Source: Gigantopelta aegis
Taxonomy: Eukaryota; Mollusca; Gastropoda; Neomphalida; Peltospiridae
Reading direction: 5' to 3'
Assembly (NCBI RefSeq): GCF_016097555.1
Contig: NC_054708.1
Coordinates: 22,317,943-22,381,942 of the forward strand
DNA length: 64,000 bases
Part shown: positions 56,919 to 64,000 of the stretch, piece after piece
Layout of the letters: each line of letters begins with the position of its first letter
Position numbering within the stretch: the stretch's first letter is position 1
Program-made: the position numbers and the translations under genes
Notes under the pieces: generated by a model
What the model was told of the DNA's origin: nothing
The model's input: the letters and a program-made list of their open reading frames with translations, nothing else
Database searches by the model: none

Positions 56919-57010
56919 TTATAATATTTCATTGTAGACATAACAAGCCAAAGACTAAGATAAAAAGGAAATGTTCTTAAAACTCTATATTATACTTAAA
57001 TAAAAGAAAG

Positions 57011-57305
57011 AAAGAAATGTTTTATTTAACGACGCACTCAACACATTTTATTTACGGTTATATGGCGTCAGACATATGGTTAAGGACCACACAGATTTTG
57101 AGAGGAAACTCGCTGTCGCCACTACATGGGCTACTCTTCCGATTAGCAGCAAGGGATCTTTTATTTGCGCTTCCCACAGGCAGGATAGCACAAACCATGG
57201 CCTTTGTTGAACCAGTTATGGATCACTGGTCGGTGCAAGTGGTTTACACTTACCCATTGAGCCTTGCGGAGCACTCACTCAGGGTTTGGAGTCGGTATTT
57301 GGGTG
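57011..57305 (-). repeat. Chimeric SINE, tail T1, head truncated
   Basis: Reverse orientation: GTTTTATTTAACGACGCACT (T1), ATATGGCGTCAGACATATGG, body, TTGAACCAGTTATGGATCAC and CACTCAGGGTTTGGAGTCGG. The tRNA-like head is missing. Confidence 0.85.
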
Positions 57306-57831
57306 GACCGGACTCAGCACAATACACTTTTTCTGGCTATTTATTTGTTAGAATAGATCTTCAGATAAACAACTGAGTGCTCGAGTCACGTCCAGCCCTC
57401 CCCTTATTGATATTAATATGTAGGGGCGAGCTAGAGGAAACTCTATGTAATGTTTTGGCAATCGTCGACAACCAAATGCAAGCTAATATGTCTAAAATAA
57501 AATGTTTTTCCTAAATCTGTAGACACAGAGCTTTAGTTTGATTATCTTCGAGTCCAGTCATTACATTAAACTCGCATGCTGTTAACCCGTACCAACGTGT
57601 CACGTGGGCACACAGTTATGCGTCACCACAAGAAAATACAGAACAGGGGTCATGTTCCCGAAGCTGTCGGTCGTTATGGCCTAGCGACGTCGTAAAAGTA
57701 CAGTAACGACACCATAACGATACGTTGAGCGACAGTTAGTCGAACGTGCAGTTACAGTATCGTTATACTGTCGAAGGAAGCATGTCGTAACATGGGTAAT
57801 CCCTGTGTCGTTTGGTACATAGGTGCGAAAT

Positions 57832-58153
57832 AGAAAGAAATGTTTTATTTAACGACGCACTGAACACATTGTATTTACAGTTATATGGCGTCAGACATAT
57901 GGTTAAGGACCACACAGATATTGAGAGGAAACCCGTTGTCGCCACTTCATAGGCTACTCTTTTCGATTAGCAGCAAGGGATCTTTTATATGCACCATCCC
58001 ACAGACAGGGTAGTACATACCACGGCCTTTGATATACCAGTCGTGGTGCACTGACTGGAGCGAGAAACAACCCAATGGGCCCACTGACGAGGATCGATCC
58101 CACACCGACCGCGCATCGAGCGAGCGCTGTACCACCAGGCTACGTCCAGTCCC
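57832..58153 (-). repeat. SINE, full length, head H1 with tail T1
   Basis: Reverse orientation: ATGTTTTATTTAACGACGCA, ATATGGCGTCAGACATATGG, AGCAGCAAGGGATCTTTTAT, CCAGTCGTGGTGCACTGACT, GGATCGATCCCACACCGACC, GGCTACGTCCAGTCCCC. Confidence 0.9.
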
Positions 58154-58448
58154 CTAGGTGCGAAATAGATACCATCTAACGAATGTTAGAAATTAAATTT
58201 TATATGATCTATTATATTATGTTCAGTTTTTATCGTACTTCAAGTCCGCTTTTAGTGGCTAGATTAAACATGATAAAAATCGTACTGCGTACATGTTTAC
58301 AGAACATAACATAGGCCTATATATTTACTTCAGTAGATATTTCGTCAAAACTGCACATGGCAAGATTGGGCATCGATTACTAAAAATGAAGAACAAAAGC
58401 GTAGAAACATTTAAATGAAGACAGGGGGTGGGGGCTGTATTGTAGTCA

Positions 58449-58602
58449 TGATTCCGGTAGAAGAGAAAGTCATAGCATTGATTCCGGTAGAAGAGAAAGT
58501 CATAGCATTGATTCCGGTAGAAGAGAAAGTCATAGCATTGATTCCGGTACAAGAGAAAGTCATAGCATTGATTCCGGTAGAAGAGAAAGTCATAGCATTG
58601 CT
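58449..58602. repeat. 30-bp minisatellite, five copies
   Basis: Unit ATTCCGGTAGAAGAGAAAGT plus CATAGCATTG. Copies are identical apart from one GTACAAG for GTAGAAG. Being a multiple of three, it stays open in frame on the plus strand as IPVEEKVIAL repeats (58415-58699) and on the other strand as YRNQCYDFLF repeats. Confidence 0.93.
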
Positions 58603-58679
58603 TGGTGAGACCGCGATAGAAGGTATATCTATTGGAATTGATACGTCGACGTCTAAGCAAGTATCTACATTTTCAACAT

Positions 58680-59143
58680 CTACAAGACCAGCAATTTAAA
58701 GAAATCTTCTTTTGTGTTTCTCATTTCAGCATCCGTGTAAGGGAATTTTACATGCTCGTTCTGCAATTTGGTGACAATAGACTTTGAAACTGCGTGTATG
58801 CACCTAGACACGAAGTACCGGTTAATACCATGCACATCACCTCTTATTGCCTGAAAACTTCCTGTAGCATTATAACGTAGGGTTGCTACAATTTTTATAA
58901 ACACCAGTAACGCACCACTTCTGCGCGTCTGTCTTTCGAGATTCACTTGCAATGTATTCATAGATACAATATTCCTCTCCTATCCATTCTATATCTGTCT
59001 TGTAATTCAATGTTATCCATGTAATCAAGAGGATGTTTTCTATCCCTGAAGACTCTTGGCACCGCCTGTCTTCTTCTAAAAAGGCCATTCCGTAGCATTA
59101 CAATATCGCAGTTGTCAATTTGCAGGATGTCGAATGTTGACAC
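58680..59143 (-). pseudogene. PIF/Harbinger transposase fragment
   Basis: Minus strand, two frames joined near 58960. The first (59143-58958) gives RNGLFRRRQAVPRVF and RKHPLDYMDNIELQDRYRM. The second (58961-58680) gives LQVNLERQTRRSGALLVFIK, VATLRYNATGSFQAIRGD, VHGINRYFVSRCIHAV and VKFPYTDAEMR. This matches the N-terminal half of HARBI1-type transposases (QRQTxRSxAL, LRFxATGSFQ, GISxxTVSR). The DDE catalytic half is absent. It would have acted with a Myb-like partner, not seen here. Confidence 0.85.
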
Positions 59144-59349
59144 CGAATCGTACGCTTAAAACAATATTCCGTGTTTTTCATGCTCATCTACGACAAACAT
59201 TTTACTTTACGACACTCTTAACAACAGGGTAGGAGCTGTTGTTAATATAACGATATCGCTAGTAACTGACACCCGGAACGACACTTTCTGGCACATCAAC
59301 TTTTCTTCCACGACGGCTTAACGATGTCGTTATGTACAACGATAGCTTC

Positions 59350-59354
59350 GGGAA
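59350..59354. repeat. Target-site duplication GGGAA, left
   Basis: GGGAA flanks the solo LTR here and at 60697-60701. Confidence 0.9.
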
Positions 59355-60696
59355 TGTCACGGGGATTCTATAATTCCCGTAACCGAATAAAACACGATTA
59401 TCAAAATGTCTCTCCTACTTGTATATCTATTAGATCTCTCTGTAACAGGCTGTTAAACCTAGTATGGCTCGTCTCTAGGTATGATCAGAGATACGATCTT
59501 ATATAAAGTATATATAATATAGCACGTTAGTTCTCTAGAAAACACAACAAAAACACAATACACTTTGGAATCTGTATTCATCTACGCTGACAAATGTACA
59601 GCCGTAGTAGTCAATTAATAACAACAATAATAACAACCCAGAACTGATCACTTAATTAGTTAATCTCTGGGGGTCTAGTTACACAATATGCGAATCACTT
59701 CACCGTTACACCACACCCACACGTGTGATAATTGAGAAACGCTTCTAGGAGAAGTTAATTAATAAAGGAATTACAACACCATTCCTAACTGGTTAATTTA
59801 TAATTAACCCTTACTACTCGTTCAGTAACGTGTGATAATTTAGAACGCTTCTTGGGGAACTTAATTAATAAAGGAATTACAACACCATTCCTAACTGGTT
59901 AATTTATAATTAACCCTTACTACTCGTTCAGTAACGTGTGATAATTTAGAACGCTTCTTGGGGAACTTAATTAATAAAGGAATTACAGCTCTATTCCTAA
60001 CGGGTTTAATTTTTAATTAACCCTAAACTACTCTTTCAGTAATCTTGTAACACAGAATTAATACTTATCACAATAAAGACAATAACCTACAGTGTACCCA
60101 GGGTCTTCTAGGATGACTGGCTAAGCTTTATATTACCAAATACTCATATAATGTTAGAACAAGAAGTCTACGATTTACTTCGTCAGATGACCGAAGACAC
60201 TGTCTAAAGAATATTGGTATAATATAGTATTAAAATATTTAAGTCACATCAATCACATCAAGGTTATACACAGAGCAGAAATGATATTTACCAAAGTCCA
60301 AACGGACTAACGTTCCTCCGGAGCCTTCCTAATCGTTCTCCTAGATCTCTCTAAATTCTAGCTATTTATTCCAAAATCAGACTTGGCCTGAGGGAACAAA
60401 AGCGGCACCTCACGTATCATCTCATAGTCTACCTCGGTATATTTCTCTCTGATCGTCAGACTACTGACGCCATCGTCGCCAAAACGCGGTTGTAAAACCC
60501 GCACTCGCAGAGGTATTACGTAACTACTCGCCACATGGCCTCCACAGCGGGGCTAAGTGCATATTGGAAAGCCAGATCGCGCAAAGTATTACGTAACAAG
60601 TTGTCCACCTGGGCTACGGGCAATAACCTGCACACGGCACCCTAACACAATTAAAATCGCCACAGGCGAAACAAATTAAGAGCATGTACCGTGACA
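59355..60696 (-). repeat. Solo Gypsy LTR, reverse orientation, with internal triplication
   Basis: From TGTCACGGGGATTCTATAAT to AGCATGTACCGTGACA. At 1342 bp it is longer than the others because a 106-bp unit (starting TTAATTAATAAAGGAATTAC) occurs three times from 59755, 59861 and 59967. Perfect 5-bp TSD. Diverged from the other copies. Confidence 0.9.
59721..60050. repeat. 106-bp tandem triplication within the LTR
   Basis: Copies one and two are identical over most of their length (ACAACACCATTCCTAACTGG, CTCGTTCAGTAACGTGTGAT); the third changes to CAGCTCTATTCCTAACGGG, the ancestral LTR spelling. Confidence 0.9.
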
Positions 60697-60701
60697 GGGA
60701 A

Positions 60702-60967
60702 CATAGCCCCAGGTTCGTTTCGCATAAGGGCGTCGGGTTTCTTCATGTAGCGTTGGTACTGGTTAACAACATGTAAGTTTAATGTCATGACTGGACTCGA
60801 GAATAGCCAAATTACATAAGTGTATTTTAGACACAGTAGCTTGCGACCATGTGAGTGTCGACTATTGCCAAAGCACTACATAGAGTTTCCTCTAGCCTTC
60901 CTAACCTTCCCCTATATATCAATATCAATAAGGGGAAGGCTGGAGGTGACTGGAGCTATTGAGTGGT
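60702..60967. other. Right terminal repeat of the Harbinger-type element
   Basis: Inverted match to 57384-57640. The last dozen bases (GAGCTATTGAGTGGT) adjoin the next solo LTR. Confidence 0.7.
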
Positions 60968-62103
60968 TGTGACGGAACATGCTCTTAAATTCTTTTCGCC
61001 TGTGACGATATTAATTGTTTTAGAGGGCCGTGTGCAGTCCCAATATGCACTTAAGACCAGATAGGCTTTGTTACGCAATACCTCCGCGCGACCGTACCTT
61101 CTAATACACACCCAGACCAGGTGCGGAGGCCATGTGGCCAGTAGTTACGTAATACCTCCGCGAGTGCGGTTTTTACGACCGTGATTCTAGCGAACTGGCG
61201 ACGACCAGTCTAGGCTTGTAAGAAAAAATACCGCTTGGTCGCTGTGGAAATATATACATCATAAGATTCGGTTCCGCGTACTGTCTCCGGACCAGTCTGG
61301 GATTTTATAATAAATAGCTAGGGTTTTAGAGATATCAGGGAGAAACATAGGAAGGCTCCTAGGGAACGTTGTCCGTCCGGACTGGTAAATATTTTATTTC
61401 TGCTCTGTTGTATAACCTTGATGTGATTGATGTGACTTTAAATATTTTAATACTGTATTATACCAATATTATTTAGACGGTGTTTCCGGTAATCTGACGA
61501 AGTAAACTGTAGGATTCATTGTTCTAAAAATTATTAAAGCTTAGCCAGTCATCCTAAGAGGACCTAGGTAAACTGTATGTTATTGTCTTTATTGTGATAG
61601 GTACCAGTATTAATTCTGTATTACAAGGTTACTGAATGAGTAGTCAATGGTTAATTAAAAATTAACCAAGTTAGGAATAGAGTTGTAATTCCTTTATTAA
61701 TTAATTCCCCTGGAAGGGTTTCTCAATTATCACACGTGTGGGTGTTGTGTCACGGTGAAGTGATTAGAATATTGTGTAAACTAGACACCTAGAGATTAAC
61801 TAATTAAGTGATCAGTTCTGGGTTGTTATTATTTGTTGTTGTTAATTAACTACTGCGGCAGTAAATTTGTCAGCGTAGTATTAATACAGATTCCAAAGTG
61901 TATTGTGTTTTGTTGTGTCTTCTAGTGAACTAAACGTGCTATATTATATACTTTATATAAGATCTTATCTCTGATCATACCTAGACGAGCCACTAGGGTT
62001 TTAAACTGCCCGATACAGAGAGATCTAATAGACATACAGTTAGGAGCGATATTTGGATAATCGTGTTTTATTCAGTTACGGGTATTATAGGATCCCCGTG
62101 ACA
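60968..62103 (+). repeat. Solo Gypsy LTR, forward
   Basis: 1136 bp, TGTGACGGAACATGCTC to GATCCCCGTGACA, flanked by GTGGT at 60963-60967 and 62104-62108. No internal sequence: product of LTR-LTR recombination. Confidence 0.92.
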
Positions 62104-62378
62104 GTGGTCTACTTTATTGGAAACCTTGCAAACAAAACGGTATGACCATATATTACATGTATACTTGCTCTCTTTTAAAACGTAGGTTCTAATGATTCGG
62201 AGTATTTGGGATTTCCCAACAATAACTTCACCTATTGATTTGTTGATGTTTCCAGTCTGGCAGATAGAAGTGCACACAAAATATTATCAAGGTTTTGTTA
62301 CATTTAGCTTCAAGAATCTTATATATATTCTTCTAAATTAACCAAAAGCACATGGCCCGTTTGCATATAAAAACACAT
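62104..62378. other. Spacer between solo LTRs
   Basis: 275 bp with no recognised feature. Confidence 0.5.
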
Positions 62379-63493
62379 TGTGACGGAACATGCTCTTATC
62401 TTTTCGCCTGTGGCGATGTTAATTGTTTTAGAGGGCCGTGTGCGGCTGGGTTACGTAATACCCCCGCGCGACGGTGGTCGAGCTGTTCCTAATACACACT
62501 TAGACCAGATGTGGAGGCCATGTGGCCAGTAGTTACGTAATACCTCCGCGAGTTCTGTTTTACGACCTTGTATTCCTAGCGGAATGGCGACAGCTAGTCT
62601 GACCATCTAGAAAATATTCCGTCTTGGTCGCTGTGGAAATATCACATGATAGGGGGAGTACCGCGATGTGCCCCCAGGCGATATTCGGCTTTGTAATAAA
62701 TAGCTAGGATTTTAGATTTCTCGGGGAAAAACATATTGGAAGGCTTTCGGGGAACGTGTCCGTTTGGACTGGTAAATATATATTTCTGCTCTGTTGTATA
62801 ACCTTGATGTGATTGATGTGACTTTAAATATTTTAATACTGTATTATACCAATATTATTTAGACAGTGCTTTCCGGTAATCTGACGAAGTAAATTGTAGG
62901 CTTCACTGTTCTAAAATTATTAAAGCTTAACCAGTCATCCTAGAGGACCTAGGTAAACTGTAGGTTATTGTCTTTATTGTGATAGGTACCAGTATTAATT
63001 CTGTATTACAAGGTTACTGAATGAGTAGTTAAGGGTTAATTAAAAATTAACCAGATAGGAACAGAGTTGTAATTCCTTTATTAATTAAGTTCCCCTGGCA
63101 GCGTTTCTCAGTTATCACACGTGTGTGTGTTGTATCACGGTGAAGTGATTAGAATATTGTGTCAACTAGACACCTAGTGATTAACTAATTAAGTGATTAG
63201 TTCTGGGTTGTTATTATTATTGTTGTTGTTAATTAATTAACTGCGGCAAATATATTTGTCAGCATAAGGTTAATACAGATTCCAAAGTGTATTGTGTGTT
63301 GTTGTGTTTTCTAGTGAACTAAACGTGCTATATATATAAATATTTATGTAAGATCGTATCTCTGATACCTAGAGCCGAGCCACTCGGGTATTGGACTGCC
63401 CGATACAGAGAGATCTAATAGATATACAGTTAGGAGAGATATTTGGATAATCGTGTTTTATTCAGTTACGGGTATTATAGGATCCCCGTGACA
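62379..63493 (+). repeat. Solo Gypsy LTR, forward
   Basis: 1115 bp, TGTGACGGAACATGCTC to GATCCCCGTGACA, flanked by CACAT at 62374-62378 and 63494-63498. It has a private deletion in the first 150 bp (GTGTGCGGCTGGGTTACG). Confidence 0.92.
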
Positions 63494-63498
63494 CACAT

Positions 63499-63838
63499 AA
63501 AAAATATGCATATGCATGATTGTATGTATGATAGTGAGTGAAAGAATAAGGTCGATCGTTTTTTTATGGAAGAAAAAAGAAGAAGAAGAAGAAGAAGAAA
63601 TATTACTACATGCAAACGTTGGATCACACATGCAGATACAATACAGCTTCAGCGGGAGAAGACAACTTGGTGGTAATGCAGTGGTGGTGTCACCAGTTAG
63701 CTCTACCATACAGACGCTTCGGTGTGCAGAGAGAATATCAACGGACATAATGTCAGTGGTCAATATGTCAACGGACAAAATGTCAATGGACAAAATGTCA
63801 ATCATTAATGTGGTATCTCGGTCAAAATATCAACCTAT
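63499..63838. other. No gene; GAA run and a short 16-bp repeat
   Basis: AAGAAG repeats at 63575-63600 and, at 63738-63800, four imperfect units of the type TGTCAA(C/T)GGACAAAA. No supported gene. Confidence 0.6.
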
Positions 63839-63847
63839 CTCTCACTC

Positions 63848-63992
<145 letters not shown>

Positions 63993-64000
63993 CAGGGAGA

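Larger units (their letters stand above)
55600..56950 (+). pseudogene. Remnant of a GPCR paralog (5'UTR-like and TM7 pieces)
   Basis: The 55600-55705 text (TTGGATCTTTTAAAATAATT, CATATACTGAAGACAAGTTA) matches the 5' leader of the intact gene. The coding body is gone. At 55762-55842 a TM7 segment remains: LLGYANWCMNPLLYYVFS and QDFKVTY, about 90% identical in DNA to 34972-35045, including the NPxxY motif. The next bases of the parent (ATATTTCATTGTAG) reappear at 56922-56936, after about 1.08 kb of inserted DNA. A deletion of about 1 kb and an insertion thus explain the present form. Confidence 0.8.
57384..60951 (-). mobile_element. PIF/Harbinger-type element with about 300-bp terminal inverted repeats
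   Basis: Left repeat 57384-57690 and right repeat, read inward, 60951-60702 and then 59354-59290 (a solo LTR splits it). Matching words: CCTCCCCTTATTGATATTAA / CTTCCCCTTATTGATATTGA, AGAGGAAACTCTATGTA, TCGAGTCCAGTCATTACATT, ATGTTCCCGAAGCT. The core holds a minus-strand transposase remnant, a SINE and a minisatellite. The exact tips and the target duplication are uncertain by about 15 bp. Confidence 0.75.

Noticed and set aside
58449..58602. CRISPR-like array
   Set aside because: Direct 30-bp units without spacers in a eukaryotic sequence; it is a minisatellite.
62068..63805. Minus frames ending or starting with CHGDPIIPVTE
   Set aside because: This peptide is the antisense translation of the LTR terminus (GGGTATTATAGGATCCCC). 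It is not a conserved protein motif.

Overview
The window is eukaryotic, AT-rich and gene-poor. It is crowded with tRNA-derived SINEs, MITEs, microsatellites and larger mobile elements. The SINE families, a SCAN-like Gypsy element, a BIR-carrying Polinton and an intronless amine-type GPCR suggest a lophotrochozoan, most likely a mollusc (I associate these SINEs with marine gastropods, from memory and unchecked). No bacterial-style operons, rRNA genes or CRISPR arrays are present.

Layout. 1-19 kb: about fifteen SINE copies, microsatellites, a 684-bp palindromic MITE (2148-2831), a LINE reverse-transcriptase scrap (4578-4925) and no convincing host gene. 19-26.6 kb: a compact 6.84-kb Polinton/Maverick derivative (19691-26534) with a perfect 6-bp target duplication (CATACT) and 1.5-1.7 kb inverted terminal repeats. 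Its core carries three same-strand genes: a BIR (IAP-like) protein, a small unknown protein, and a frameshifted packaging-type ATPase joined to zinc fingers. Each gene has its own TATA box followed 26-28 nt later by the same CGTCATT motif. The Polinton sits inside one terminal repeat of an older DNA transposon. 27-33 kb: a full-length Gypsy element (27179-33017, TSD TGCGT). 33-36 kb: the only credible intact host gene, a class A aminergic-like GPCR (34081-35073). 36-39 kb: two copies of one MITE and a SINE. 39.2-40.8 kb: a dead Tc1 (DD34E) transposon. 40.7-46.8 kb: a 3.03-kb segment present twice in tandem, the first copy full of single-base indels (possible assembly artefact). 45.3-51.3 kb: a second, younger Gypsy copy (TSD ATACC) inserted in an L1/Tx1-like LINE. 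54.5-57 kb: a decayed paralog of the GPCR, its body deleted and the rest broken by insertions, one ending in a long near-perfect hairpin. 57.4-61 kb: a PIF/Harbinger-type element with about 300-bp terminal repeats. 59.3-63.5 kb: three solo LTRs of the Gypsy family, each with a perfect 5-bp TSD. The window ends in a (GT)n(GA)n microsatellite.

How the parts fit. Both Gypsy copies encode a SCAN-like capsid, a CCHC knuckle, a DTG protease, an integrase GPY/F tail, the beginning of RT and then RNase H. The GPY/F tail lies upstream of the RT remnant, which is the Gmr1-clade order, and both copies lack the integrase and RT cores, so the family probably moved in trans. The Polinton likewise lacks polymerase, integrase, protease and capsid genes and would depend on a helper. 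The best candidates for something undescribed are this Polinton with its shared core promoter, the non-autonomous Gmr1-like family, and the modular head/tail SINE system.
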